From Enterococcus sp. DIV1094 (GTDB taxonomy: Bacteria > Bacillota > Bacilli > Lactobacillales > Enterococcaceae): 64,000 nt of DNA. This document shows positions 1-6,996 of this stretch, in pieces. The notes beneath the pieces were generated by a model. It was not told the origin of the DNA and made no database searches. It was given only the letters and a program-made list of their open reading frames with translations. The stretch covers positions 1,136,001 to 1,200,000 of the forward strand of contig NZ_CP147250.1 of NCBI RefSeq assembly GCF_017316305.2. The letters run 5' to 3'. The stretch's first letter is position 1, and each line of letters opens with the position of its first letter. Made by a program: the position numbers and the translations under genes.

Positions 1-356
1 GATCAGTTTGTTTTCTTCGATATCTACTAAACGTTCGTCAATTTTATCGATGCGTTGATTTGTTTCTTCGTTCCCTTCTAAAGCTAGTAGTATTAATTCC
101 CGATTAGATGTTGGGATTTTGATTTGTTGCTTTGGATTGAAATAGTTTTCTTCCAATTCATCGAACATATCCCACGCTCGATCCGTGCCTAACATTTTCG
201 AATGACGACTAGCTCCTTGTTTTGTGTAGAGAATAAGTTGATTTACCCGACTTCCGACGATACCGATATTTTCGGTGTCGCTTCATAGAATTCCGCTAGT
301 TGTTCCGTAGTTAATAATCGTTGATTGTAAAATTCAATAATTTGCATTTGATTCAT
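1..356 (-). pseudogene. ORF6N/ORF6C-type phage antirepressor, internally deleted and frameshifted; runs past the window edge
   Basis: A good ribosome binding site (AAGGAGG) precedes an ATG at 356. The first ~25 codons read like the start of an ORF6N antirepressor (LLTTEQLAEFYEA). The frame then hits TAA after about 38 codons. A second frame continues from about 285 down to base 1 with the typical ORF6N end and ORF6C start (VNQLILYTKQGASRHSKML, then FDELEENYF and a coiled stretch). The middle of the ORF6N domain is missing, so this looks like an internal deletion that also broke the frame. Two short peptides, or recoding, cannot be excluded. It lies in a prophage early-gene block with the two genes downstream of position 371. 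Confidence 0.7.
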
Positions 357-370
357 GCTGTAGCCTCCTT

Positions 371-652
371 CTAAATTTTCATTTTGTTTATATGCGATCT
401 AATATCATCTCGATCAAACCGATCTTCCTTCTTACTCCAAGGTATGACCGGTAATCCATCCGCAATCCACTCTTTTAGCATGTCGTCACCCATCCCTAAA
501 ATATTTTTCACTTCACTCTTATTGGGATAAGGTGGTAATTCCGTTGTTTTTGTTAGAAGCTTCATTCTCTTTTCAAATTCCAGTACTGCTATCTGAACAA
601 ATTGAGGTATAATTTGTTTTTCAATAACTTCATCCGGTATTGTTAACTGCAT
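371..652 (-). CDS. Small phage DNA-binding protein, DUF771-like
   Basis: 93 residues, no signal peptide or membrane segment. The second half looks like a winged-helix/excisionase fold of the DUF771 type: a helix ending in KNILGMGDDMLKEWIADGLP followed by a basic, Asp-rich tail (KKEDRFDRDDIRSHINKMKI). Proteins of this size sit beside antirepressors in many Firmicute prophages and are thought to bind DNA, but their exact role is not established. It lies 12 bp downstream of the antirepressor at 665-1429 in the same orientation, and is probably in the same early transcript. Family assignment is by recall of the pattern only. Confidence 0.6.
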   Translation of the reverse strand: MQLTIPDEVIEKQIIPQFVQIAVLEFEKRMKLLTKTTELPPYPNKSEVKNILGMGDDMLKEWIADGLPVIPWSKKEDRFDRDDIRSHINKMKI

Positions 653-664
653 ACCTAAACCTCC

Positions 665-1429
665 CTACGCTAGTTGTTCTTGCTCAATCATCGGCAACAC
701 GTCATTTCTCTTCAATAACTGATACAGGAAGATATGCCCCTTAGTCGTCCATTTCGTGCGAACCTTAACTTGCGAGCGACCGTTGCTATCTACATAATCA
801 AATGGCTCTGTGTGCGTGTACCCTTTGTCTTGGTGCTTGCTATATAAGAACCACACTCCGCTCTGGTTGTACTGAACGCCTAAATCATGAAGCAATTTAT
901 TAAACGTTGGTGCGCCCATTCCGTAATTCTTAGCAATAGCTGTTACAGTAGTTAATCCTGGATTGTTTAGAATGTTGTCGTAGTAATCAGCCTTGGGCTG
1001 TAATTCGTTTACTCTCTGTTCCGCTACAAGTCGCAAGGTGCGTTCTTCTTTTAATTTATTCGCTACTTCAATTAACAAGTCTGGGTTGTTTAGTAGCTCG
1101 TCTGTAGCGTACATTCCGTTTTTTCTAATGGTAGGCAATACTTCAACCGCTAGCCAATCTTGGAATTTATCAGCTAACGAGTTATTTGCTCTGAACGCTA
1201 GTTTATAAACCATTGGTTCGCTTATATAATCATTTTTCCCAACTTCTTGGGAAAGATATTTCTTCAAATATTTATTGACCGTTTCCCAGCGGATATACTC
1301 TTTTCCATTTTTCATTTGGGTTAATCCTAAACTTCTTGCTACACTTTCTACATCAAATAATGATTCGCCATTTTCTGACTTTACTTCTAGTAGAAATAAC
1401 TCATTGGTAAATTTTTGTAAGTTTGACAT
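665..1429 (-). CDS. Phage antirepressor with N-terminal Bro-N-like and C-terminal KilA-C (ANT) domains
   Basis: 254 residues. The N-terminal ~110 residues resemble a Bro-N domain (EVLPTIRKNGMYATDELL is its usual end). A short coiled linker follows (KLKEERTLRLVAEQRVNEL). The C-terminal ~110 residues are a KilA-C domain (TAIAKNYGMGAPTFNKLLHD ... KWTTKGHIFLYQLL). These proteins relieve CI-type repression or act in early phage control. It heads a leftward early operon with the DUF771-like gene and the broken ORF6N gene. The start is supported by an AGGAGG-like site just upstream (complement of about 1436-1442). Function in this particular phage is inferred from domain content. Confidence 0.85.
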   Translation of the reverse strand: MSNLQKFTNELFLLEVKSENGESLFDVESVARSLGLTQMKNGKEYIRWETVNKYLKKYLSQEVGKNDYISEPMVYKLAFRANNSLADKFQDWLAVEVLPTIRKNGMYATDELLNNPDLLIEVANKLKEERTLRLVAEQRVNELQPKADYYDNILNNPGLTTVTAIAKNYGMGAPTFNKLLHDLGVQYNQSGVWFLYSKHQDKGYTHTEPFDYVDSNGRSQVKVRTKWTTKGHIFLYQLLKRNDVLPMIEQEQLA

Positions 1430-1522
1430 TTCATTGCCTCCTATGCTGGTTGTTTTTGTTTTTCTTAAAATTTATTGTTTATTTTGATACAATAAGGTAA
1501 CTAATCATTTTCACTGCCCTGT

Positions 1523-1745
1523 TTCCAAGTAATTGGAATCTTAGCATTGGGTGAATTCAAGGGAACCCTAAGTCATTCTGATAAGGCAACCATGAGCCAA
1601 GCTACAAGTCCTTTGGTTTCCGCTTGTAGAAGGTGCAACGCATAGATAGTGAGTAAAAGGAACAATAACCTATCCACGAGCGCCCAACGACCTTTGCCAG
1701 AAGGTTGATGAGATATGCTGACCTTGTGGGAAACCATAAGAACTA
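1523..1745 (+). ncRNA. Group I intron-like RNA (no homing endonuclease)
   Basis: The stretch reads like a compact phage group I intron core on the + strand: TGAGCCAAGC (P4 region, 1593-1602), a 7-bp helix CTACAAG/CTTGTAG (1602-1608 with 1623-1629, P5-like), GGTGCAACGC (1632-1641), a helix ACCTT/AAGGT (about 1690-1705) and AGATATGCTGACC (1711-1723), the place of the P7/J8-7 signature. A 5' hairpin TTCCAA/TTGGAA (1523-1538) and a GGG/CCC helix (1561-1568) precede it. No ORF lies inside. The ends are approximate, and the exons it would join are not identified. A degenerate intron or an IStron-like remnant are alternatives. A covariance-model search would settle this. Confidence 0.55.
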
Positions 1746-1773
1746 GTTGATAAAAAACTACTAGGATAACAAT

Positions 1774-1962
1774 GTGAGTAAAGTAGCTACTGAAATGTCA
1801 CAAGTCAAAACTCTTGGTGCAGCTGCTCAAGCTGCAAAACTTATGTCAGGGGATGTGTTGCCATCGGCCCATAACATGAATAAAGTTATTTCTGTTGCAC
1901 AGTCACTTAACAAGAACGCTTCGGCCTCAGCTGCTGCTCTAGCTGGTAATGAAAATGATTAG
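1774..1962 (+). CDS. Small Ala/Asn-rich protein of unknown function
   Basis: 62 codons from a GTG, ending in TAG directly before a strong terminator (1966-1992). The product is rich in Ala, Ser and Asn, helical, without membrane segments. I do not recognise it. It follows the intron-like RNA within about 30 bp, so it may be the downstream exon of a spliced message rather than a free-standing gene. The ribosome binding site is weak (AGGA at about 1763), which fits that idea. The neat stop codon plus terminator suggests it is real. Confidence 0.45.
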   Translation: MSKVATEMSQVKTLGAAAQAAKLMSGDVLPSAHNMNKVISVAQSLNKNASASAAALAGNEND

Positions 1963-1965
1963 TCT

Positions 1966-1992
1966 GCCATCTGTTTCCGCAGGTGGCTTTTT
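1966..1992 (+). terminator. Rho-independent terminator after the small ORF
   Basis: Stem GCCATCTG (1966-1973) pairs with CAGGTGGC (1980-1987) with one G-T wobble, loop TTTCCG, followed by TTTTT. It closes the rightward transcript that contains the intron-like RNA. Confidence 0.7.
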
Positions 1993-2015
1993 GGTTACAT
2001 CGGTCATAGTTTCTC

Positions 2016-2255
2016 CTATGCTGGTTGCTTACTTTTGTCACCATTTCGGTGCTTGCGTGGTAAAAAAATTTCATCTAATCGTTTTTGAAATAAGGTTGCG
2101 ATTGCAAACATCTCGTCCTGATTGAATGCATTTTTTCCTTTTTCTTTCTCTCGATACGCTTGAACCGAAATCCCTAAATAATCCGCTAATTCTTGTTGCG
2201 TCATTTTCTTATAGTTTTTTCTTAAGTCATACAATTCCTTTTGCAATATAAACAC
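2016..2255 (-). CDS. Cro-like XRE-family regulator
   Basis: 79 residues, almost entirely one helix-turn-helix domain: LRKNYKKMTQQELADYLGIS with the recognition helix QAYREKEKGKNAFNQDEMF. It is transcribed away from the CI-type repressor at 2394, and the shared intergenic region carries repeated operators, which is the classical lysis/lysogeny switch arrangement. A fourth copy of the operator lies inside its own 3' end (2038-2052). It leads toward the leftward early genes but is separated from them by the intron-like RNA and a small ORF on the other strand. Confidence 0.85.
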   Translation of the reverse strand: MFILQKELYDLRKNYKKMTQQELADYLGISVQAYREKEKGKNAFNQDEMFAIATLFQKRLDEIFLPRKHRNGDKSKQPA

Positions 2256-2265
2256 CTCCTCTCGA

Positions 2266-2358
2266 GCACCATTTCGGTTACAAGATCACTATAGCACCAT
2301 TTTGGTGCTTGTGCAAGCTAAAATCTCTAAAAAAATAAAAATAGTTCCATTTCGGTGC
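2266..2358. promoter_or_regulatory. CI/Cro operator region: three 15-bp palindromic sites (a fourth inside cro at 2038-2052)
   Basis: The sites are GCACCATTTCGGTTA (2266-2280), GCACCATTTTGGTGC (2294-2308, a perfect 5-bp inverted repeat around ATTTT) and GTTCCATTTCGGTGC (2344-2358). TCACCATTTCGGTGC lies at 2038-2052 inside the cro coding region. Their position between divergent cro and cI genes makes them the likely binding sites of both regulators. The differences between sites would allow graded occupancy. Direct sequence observation; binding is inferred. Confidence 0.8.
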
Positions 2359-2393
2359 TTTTCGTGCTATTCTGTTATCAAGGAGGTGCGAAG

Positions 2394-3155
2394 ATGGATT
2401 TATCAAAATACATCGGCGGAAAGATTAAATTTTATAGAGAACTAAATAATTTAACTCAAGATGATTTAGCAGAAGAGCTTAATACTACAAGGCAATCTAT
2501 TAGTAGGTATGAGAACGGAGACAGAAAAGCGAATCAAGACGTACTTTTCGAACTGGCTGATCTATTTAATATCTCTATTAACAAGTTCTTCCCCGAAATA
2601 AAACTAGTCCCGCCCTTAGAGACCGTCATAGACAAAACAACTTCAATTATGAGAAAGCTCGATGACGAACGACAAAAATTAGTCTACAAATGTGCAGAAA
2701 AACAATTAGCAGAACAAACTAAACCTGCCCAACAGTCCCCAAAAATCACTGATATACAATCCTATAAGGATGAAAAAAAACGTGCTGCTGAAGGTTACGG
2801 TGCTGTATCTGCGGGAACAGGTGAATTTCTTTTTGGGGTAGAAAGAGCCGAAACAGTATATCTACCTGAATCAGACTTTCCAGACGAACCGTTTGATTAT
2901 GTATTGAAAATTAATGGCGATTCTATGTTACCTACTTATAAGGATGGGGAGTATATTTTCGTCAAGTCTTTTTCAAACGGTGGGCATGTTCGGAGTGGTA
3001 TGCTGGCAATCGTCTTATATGAGAGTGAAGTGTACTTCAAAAAAGTATACTTAAAAGATGAATGTATAACGCTTGTTTCACTAAATAAGGAGTATGCTGA
3101 TATTGTGGTGACTGACCCAGAGCATTTTAAAGTTCTCGGTAAAGTTGTATCTTGA
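2394..3155 (+). CDS. CI-like prophage repressor, XRE domain plus S24 (LexA-type) autocleavage domain
   Basis: 253 residues from the ATG at 2394, chosen because AAGGAGGTG lies at 2380-2388; the upstream GTG at 2355 lies inside an operator and has no such site. Residues ~5-65 are an XRE helix-turn-helix (LTQDDLAEELNTTRQSISRY). From about residue 125 there is an S24 peptidase: likely cleavage region YGAVSAGTGE, nucleophile in INGDSMLP, and the Lys of the Ser-Lys dyad in EVYFKKVYLK. This is the lysogeny repressor, expected to be inactivated by RecA-stimulated self-cleavage after DNA damage. Confidence 0.9.
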   Translation: MDLSKYIGGKIKFYRELNNLTQDDLAEELNTTRQSISRYENGDRKANQDVLFELADLFNISINKFFPEIKLVPPLETVIDKTTSIMRKLDDERQKLVYKCAEKQLAEQTKPAQQSPKITDIQSYKDEKKRAAEGYGAVSAGTGEFLFGVERAETVYLPESDFPDEPFDYVLKINGDSMLPTYKDGEYIFVKSFSNGGHVRSGMLAIVLYESEVYFKKVYLKDECITLVSLNKEYADIVVTDPEHFKVLGKVVS

Positions 3156-3167
3156 TTTGACAAATTT

Positions 3168-3196
3168 TTGACACGAAAATAAGATCGTGCTATACT
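3168..3196 (+). promoter_or_regulatory. Sigma-A promoter of the par RNA II (antitoxin RNA)
   Basis: TTGACA (3168-3173), exactly 17 bp spacer, TATACT (3191-3196). It is near-consensus and much stronger-looking than its neighbours, as expected for an antisense antitoxin that must be made in excess. Confidence 0.8.
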
Positions 3197-3202
3197 TTGG
3201 TT

Positions 3203-3273
3203 GTGGAAACGAAACTATTTGTCGCAAGACATCACAAAAGCCCAACCTAGTCGCATAGGTTGGGCTTTTCTTT
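3203..3273 (+). ncRNA. RNA II-like antitoxin RNA of a par (Fst) type I toxin-antitoxin locus
   Basis: A ~70-nt transcript is predicted between the promoter at 3168-3196 and the strong terminator at 3236-3269. It contains AACGAAACTATTTG (3208-3221) and CAAGACATCAC (3225-3235). Both recur as AACGAAACTATTTG (3398-3411) and CAAGACATTCAC (3418-3429) in the opposing toxin gene, the second overlapping the toxin start codon. The opposing RNA therefore carries the complements. Convergent genes, paired direct repeats and a shared terminator are the architecture of the pAD1 par locus, where RNA II (about 65 nt) blocks translation of fst. Assignment by architecture; the ends are predicted. Confidence 0.75.
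3236..3269. terminator. Bidirectional terminator shared by RNA I and RNA II
   Basis: A perfect 14-bp stem (AAAAGCCCAACCTA at 3236-3249 with its complement at 3256-3269) and a 6-nt loop, with U-rich ends in both directions. In par loci the two RNAs also pair through this element. Confidence 0.85.
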
Positions 3274-3451
3274 GCACTTATTGTGGAGTGATAAGCGTGT
3301 GGGTTAGAAAGCAACTTGCTTTCAGTTGTCGTCTTTCTCATCTAACCAATGAGAAACTAGCGTATTGACTAAAGCCACAAAGAGTGGTGCGACAACTAAC
3401 GAAACTATTTGATAAAACAAGACATTCACCCCGCTTTCGGGGCAAGTTGCC
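3237..3451 (-). ncRNA. RNA I-like toxin mRNA of the par locus
   Basis: Predicted from the leftward promoter (3458-3486) to the shared terminator, about 214 nt, close to the roughly 210 nt of pAD1 RNA I. Its 5' end can fold a CCCCG/CGGGG hairpin just ahead of the GTG start (complement of about 3430-3443), which would hide the initiation region as known for fst mRNA. It encodes the 35-residue Fst-like peptide. Confidence 0.7.
3322..3429 (-). CDS. fst: Fst-family type I membrane toxin
   Basis: 35 residues from the GTG at 3429. The core LVVAPLFVALVNTLVSHWLD closely resembles Fst of plasmid pAD1 (family pattern: one hydrophobic helix with a central Pro, then a charged tail, here DEKDDN). The longer frame starting at 3522 is rejected because it would begin upstream of the promoter at 3458-3486. 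Fst-type peptides insert in the membrane, disturb cell division and kill cells that lose the antitoxin RNA. Here it would stabilise the prophage, lying between the repressor and the integrase. The toxin identity is sound; activity is untested. Confidence 0.85.
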   Translation of the reverse strand: MNVLFYQIVSLVVAPLFVALVNTLVSHWLDEKDDN

Positions 3452-3457
3452 TTTTCT

Positions 3458-3486
3458 AGTATAACAAAACGAATACTATGGAACAA
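3458..3486 (-). promoter_or_regulatory. Promoter of the Fst mRNA (RNA I)
   Basis: Read on the minus strand: TTGTTC (3486-3481), 17-bp spacer, TATACT (3463-3458). Transcription would start near 3451, giving a short leader before the GTG start. Confidence 0.65.
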
Positions 3487-3590
3487 TGCAAACTGCATTT
3501 TGACAAAAAAACACCCCTTCAAAGTTTACGGCTTTGATTGGGGCACTGTTATACGATTACAACTATATTTTAGCAGAAAGAGGGAATAAA

Positions 3591-4469
3591 ATGAATATAT
3601 TTGAAGGGAAATTCGGAACTTTAGCAAAACGGAAAGTTTCATTCGATGGATCTAAAGTAATGATAAAAAAGAATGAATTCAAACTTTCTGATATTAAATG
3701 TGTATACTATAAGACCCCGTCTACTCAAGGAAGTGTTTGGAATTATGTTTATCTAAGTTTAGATGGAGAACCTTTTGATGGTGAAAATATTTTTTTACAA
3801 AATGTTTTCACCTTTACAGACAAACAAACAGAGAAAGCTATGGAGCTTCTCAGCCTATTACCACTTGAAGTAATAGATCAAGGTATTGCTATCGAAAGTA
3901 TTCAAGAAACAGAATACAGTGATAATACAGCGATAGTGGGGCTAACCATACTACTTGACTATGACAAAGAATTTATCAGTTTTTTATGGGCTAAAAGAAA
4001 TATACCATTCGATAATATATTAGATTTTGAGATTGTTGAAAATGGTCAATCAAAAATTGCCAGCGGAGCAAAAGCGGCTGCTGTAGGAACTGTATTATTC
4101 GGCCCCGCCGGAATGATAACTGGAGCAATTATTGGCAAAGGTAAAGAAAAAGAGTTGGTAGATAATCTTTATCTCGAAGTATCAATAAAAGATGAACCGC
4201 CAATAAAAATTGAAATAATTTCAAAGAAAGTCAGGAAAGACAGCAAAAAATTTCGAAATGGTCTTGATCATCTAATTCAAATCGCAGAAAAGTTACAACC
4301 CATTGTAGAAAAAAATAATCTTGACGAAGCACCATCAATTGAAAATATTGTGCCGTCAAACCAAACTAGCGTTACGGATGAACTACGAGCATTTAAATCA
4401 TTGCTAGATGATGGAATAATCACTCAAGAAGAATTTGATTTAAAAAAGGCGGAATTATTGTCCAAATGA
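3591..4469 (+). CDS. Prophage protein with glycine-zipper segment and C-terminal SHOCT domain; function unknown
   Basis: 292 residues from the ATG at 3591, preceded by AGAGGGA; the earlier ATG at 3534 lacks a usable site. The C-terminal ~30 residues (DELRAFKSLLDDGIITQEEF, then a KKAELL end) are a SHOCT domain, a small module often involved in oligomerisation. In the middle a Gly/Ala-rich stretch (ASGAKAAAVGTVLFGPAGMI, then TGAIIGKGKE) looks like a glycine zipper that could insert in or contact membranes. The N-terminal part resembles a bacterial PH-like fold, but this is a guess. Its place between repressor and integrase is where phages keep lysogenic-conversion or superinfection-exclusion genes; that role is inference. 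Confidence 0.7.
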   Translation: MNIFEGKFGTLAKRKVSFDGSKVMIKKNEFKLSDIKCVYYKTPSTQGSVWNYVYLSLDGEPFDGENIFLQNVFTFTDKQTEKAMELLSLLPLEVIDQGIAIESIQETEYSDNTAIVGLTILLDYDKEFISFLWAKRNIPFDNILDFEIVENGQSKIASGAKAAAVGTVLFGPAGMITGAIIGKGKEKELVDNLYLEVSIKDEPPIKIEIISKKVRKDSKKFRNGLDHLIQIAEKLQPIVEKNNLDEAPSIENIVPSNQTSVTDELRAFKSLLDDGIITQEEFDLKKAELLSK

Positions 4470-4541
4470 AATCAGAGATTAGCCTACGGGCTTTTCTTTT
4501 TGATATACAATCAAACGTACACTCTTGAGAGGGGTTTTATT

Positions 4542-5699
4542 ATGGCTATGATTAAACAATATAAAAAGAAAAACGGGGAGAAAGCTTGGTATTTTAAAAC
4601 ATATTTAGGGATTGATCCGATGACAAAGAAGAAAAAATATACTACCAAAAGAGGATTTAAAACACAAAAGGAGGCTAAAATAGCCTTATCAAGACTAGAA
4701 TTAGAAATTGAGAAAAACGGACTTCCAACTAAAAAAATTGAAATTCCAACTTTCAGAGAAGTCTATAATCTTTGGTACGAACAATATAAAAACACGGTCA
4801 AAGAAAGCACGCTATTTGTCCAAAAAAATGCGATTGAAAAACATATTCTGCCAAAGTTTGGATCGCTCTCGTTAGACAAAATAACCGTTGTTTATTGTCA
4901 AGAACAAGTGAATAATTGGTTCACTTACTATAAAAAGTATCCTAATCTTATTGGCTTAACGACTAGAATAATTGATTATGGGCTTAAAATCGGTCTTCTC
5001 TCAACTAATCCAATGAATCATGTGATAAGACCACGAAAATCCGAACGAATTGATCAAGAAAAATATGTCTCCCCTTTTTATTCTAAAGAGCAATTAAAGA
5101 ATTTTTTAGAGATCTTAAACCGTCACGAAGACATACAACTGTTTACTATGTTCAGAGTGATGTCATTCACAGGACTACGAAAAGGAGAGCTACAGGCCCT
5201 GCGTTGGAAAGATTGCGATTTATCAAAAGGCACTATATCAGTCAATCAGACATTGGCAAAAAGTGAATACGGTAAAGAAATATTCCAGACTCCCAAAACA
5301 AAGCATAGCCGTCGTACTATTTCAATTGATGATGAAACTCTTAAGTACCTTGTATCTTGGAAAAAAGAGCAACGTAGAAGATATCTAAAGCTAGGTATTA
5401 ATACTCTCAAACCTGAACAGCTTTTGTTTACTGACATTGACAATAAACATCTTTACCTCGATTATCTGAATAATTTTATGAAAGCTTTTTTAAAGGAACA
5501 CAATTTAGAGAAGATTACTATTCATGGTTTTAGGCATACACACTGCAGCTTATTATTTGAAGCAGGCGTCAGCATTAAAGAAGTACAAGAGCGAATGGGG
5601 CACACCGATATAAAAACCACGATGGATATCTATACTCACGTAACCGAAAAAGCCAAGGAACAAACCGCTGAAAAATATGCCGCGTATATGAATTTTTAA
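4542..5699 (+). CDS. Phage tyrosine integrase
   Basis: 385 residues from the ATG at 4542, chosen because GAGAGGGG lies just upstream; the ATG at 4500 has no such site. It has an N-terminal AP2-like arm-binding segment (about 1-60), a SAM-like core-binding domain (about 65-160) and the catalytic domain with Arg in TGLRKGELQALRW, HGFRHTHC, the GH of MGHTDIKTT and the Tyr nucleophile in MDIYTHVT. It catalyses site-specific integration and, with an excisionase, excision. Its stop lies 85 bp from the end of rpsI, so the attachment site is probably in or just after the rpsI 3' end. The other att copy lies outside the window. Confidence 0.92.
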   Translation: MAMIKQYKKKNGEKAWYFKTYLGIDPMTKKKKYTTKRGFKTQKEAKIALSRLELEIEKNGLPTKKIEIPTFREVYNLWYEQYKNTVKESTLFVQKNAIEKHILPKFGSLSLDKITVVYCQEQVNNWFTYYKKYPNLIGLTTRIIDYGLKIGLLSTNPMNHVIRPRKSERIDQEKYVSPFYSKEQLKNFLEILNRHEDIQLFTMFRVMSFTGLRKGELQALRWKDCDLSKGTISVNQTLAKSEYGKEIFQTPKTKHSRRTISIDDETLKYLVSWKKEQRRRYLKLGINTLKPEQLLFTDIDNKHLYLDYLNNFMKAFLKEHNLEKITIHGFRHTHCSLLFEAGVSIKEVQERMGHTDIKTTMDIYTHVTEKAKEQTAEKYAAYMNF

Positions 5700-5700
5700 A

Positions 5701-5724
5701 AGTATGGTCAAAAGTATGGTCAAA
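5701..5724 (+). repeat. Tandem 12-bp repeat after the integrase, possible att-adjacent site
   Basis: AGTATGGTCAAA occurs twice in a row (5701-5712, 5713-5724). The repeat lies between the integrase stop and the rpsI terminator, where integrase arm or core sites are expected. Its role is inferred only from position. Confidence 0.4.
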
Positions 5725-5733
5725 ACAAAAAAA

Positions 5734-5762
5734 GAGGCGTCTCTCGAATTGAGAAACACCTC
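5734..5762 (-). terminator. Terminator of the rplM-rpsI operon
   Basis: Minus-strand stem GAGGTGTTTCTC with GAGAGACGCCTC and a 5-nt loop, then a run of T (complement of the A-run at 5723-5733). It begins about 23 bp after the rpsI stop. Confidence 0.8.
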
Positions 5763-5784
5763 GTAAAGCTTGATATAACAATGA

Positions 5785-6177
5785 TTAACGTTTCGAGAAT
5801 TGTGAAGCTTTGCGGGCTTTTTTAAGACCTGGTTTTTTACGTTCAACCATACGTGCGTCACGTGTAAGTAACCCAGCACGTTTAAGCGCTAAACGGAAGT
5901 CAGGATCAACTTCTAGCAATGCACGAGCGATTCCGTGACGGATAGCTCCTGATTGTCCAGCGTAGCCTCCACCGTTTACGTTAACAAATACGTCATATGC
6001 GCCTTTTGTTTCAGTAACGCCGAAAGGTTGATTGATAACTTCACGCAAGTCAGCATGTGGAATATATTCTTCAACATCTTTTTTGTTGATAGTAATTTTA
6101 CCAGTTCCTGGTACTAAACGTACGCGGGCAACTGCATTTTTACGACGGCCTGTGCCGATATATTGAACTTGTGCCAA
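5785..6177 (-). CDS. rpsI: 30S ribosomal protein S9
   Basis: 130 residues, full length, starting [20 protein letters not shown] and ending in the basic tail [12 protein letters not shown] that reaches toward the P-site tRNA. It is co-transcribed with rplM, 15 bp upstream. The intact C-terminus next to the phage integrase shows that if the attachment site overlaps the gene, integration restored the coding end. Confidence 0.98.
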   Translation of the reverse strand: MAQVQYIGTGRRKNAVARVRLVPGTGKITINKKDVEEYIPHADLREVINQPFGVTETKGAYDVFVNVNGGGYAGQSGAIRHGIARALLEVDPDFRLALKRAGLLTRDARMVERKKPGLKKARKASQFSKR

Positions 6178-6192
6178 TGAAATTCCCTCCTA

Positions 6193-6636
6193 TTAGATTA
6201 AGTTTGTGATGTCTAAAACTTCTGGTTGTTGTGCTGCATGTGGATGTTCTGCTCCACCGTATACATTCAATTTTGTAAATTGTTTGCGGCCTAAAGTATT
6301 TTTAGGTAGCATGCCTTTTACAGAAGTTTCGATCAAACGACGAGAATTTTTAGCACGCAATTCACCAGCTGAGATTGATTTCAATCCTCCTGGGTAGTTG
6401 CTGTGACGGTAATAAATTTTATCAGTCGCTTTTTTACCTGTTAATTTCACTTTATCTGCATTGATAACAATGACGAAATCGCCAGTGTCCAAATGAGGGG
6501 TGAAAGTTGGTTTATTTTTTCCACGTAGTACAGATGCAACAACTGTTGAAAGACGTCCCAATGGAACATCAGTTGCGTCTACTACATACCATTTACGTTC
6601 TACTTCGCCTGGTTTGGCCATATATGTTGTACGCAC
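6193..6636 (-). CDS. rplM: 50S ribosomal protein L13
   Basis: 147 residues from the GTG at 6636, which has GGAGG at the right spacing; it begins [20 protein letters not shown], the usual enterococcal N-terminus. The longer frame up to 6717 would translate the leader and is rejected. L13 is an early-assembling large-subunit protein. It is first gene of the rplM-rpsI operon, preceded by a structured leader and a near-consensus promoter (6723-6751). Confidence 0.98.
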   Translation of the reverse strand: MRTTYMAKPGEVERKWYVVDATDVPLGRLSTVVASVLRGKNKPTFTPHLDTGDFVIVINADKVKLTGKKATDKIYYRHSNYPGGLKSISAGELRAKNSRRLIETSVKGMLPKNTLGRKQFTKLNVYGGAEHPHAAQQPEVLDITNLI

Positions 6637-6643
6637 GTTATTT

Positions 6644-6715
6644 TCCTCCAATTTAAGTTCTGATGTTTGACATACACTTCGAGTTTCCGGGGCTCTTTGT
6701 GGGGCAAACAATACC
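6644..6715 (-). promoter_or_regulatory. Probable L13 leader (autoregulatory 5' UTR)
   Basis: About 80 nt lie between the predicted transcription start (near 6716) and the rplM GTG. The transcript contains GCCCCACAAAGAGCCCCGGA and can fold. Firmicute rplM-rpsI operons are known to carry such an L13-responsive leader. Match is by position and general look, not by a model search. Confidence 0.45.
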
Positions 6716-6722
6716 ATTTAAC

Positions 6723-6751
6723 ATATTACCTTCAAATGCTGATAATGTCAA
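6723..6751 (-). promoter_or_regulatory. Promoter of rplM-rpsI
   Basis: Minus strand TTGACA (6751-6746), 17 bp, TAATAT (6728-6723). Confidence 0.75.
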
Positions 6752-6922
6752 CGTTTTTCTATACTTCTGAAAAATTTAATTTTCCTTTCATTTTCTCCTT
6801 TTCAATGTTTTGGTTTCATTTAGAAAGAAAAGCTTAATTGTATAAAAATATGTTTAAATTCTTTATTTATGAATATTATTTTCTTTTTATTTGATTTTAT
6901 GTATATTTATTTAATTTATTGA

Positions 6923-6951
6923 TTGCTTTTTCATTTTTATGGTGTTATCAT
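6923..6951 (+). promoter_or_regulatory. Probable argG promoter in a very AT-rich gap
   Basis: TTGCTT (6923-6928), 17 bp, TATCAT (6946-6951). The 6752-6996 gap is otherwise AT-rich without a gene. ATGAATATTATTTTCT near 6868 loosely resembles an ArgR half-site pair, but this is too weak to call separately. Confidence 0.4.
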
Positions 6952-6996
6952 TTGAAACAACTATTTTGAAAACACTAAAAATAAAGGGGCGATTTT

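Noticed and set aside
3322..3522. 66-codon version of the Fst ORF
   Set aside because: Its upper part lies upstream of and across the promoter of the toxin RNA; the Fst homology starts only at the GTG at 3429.
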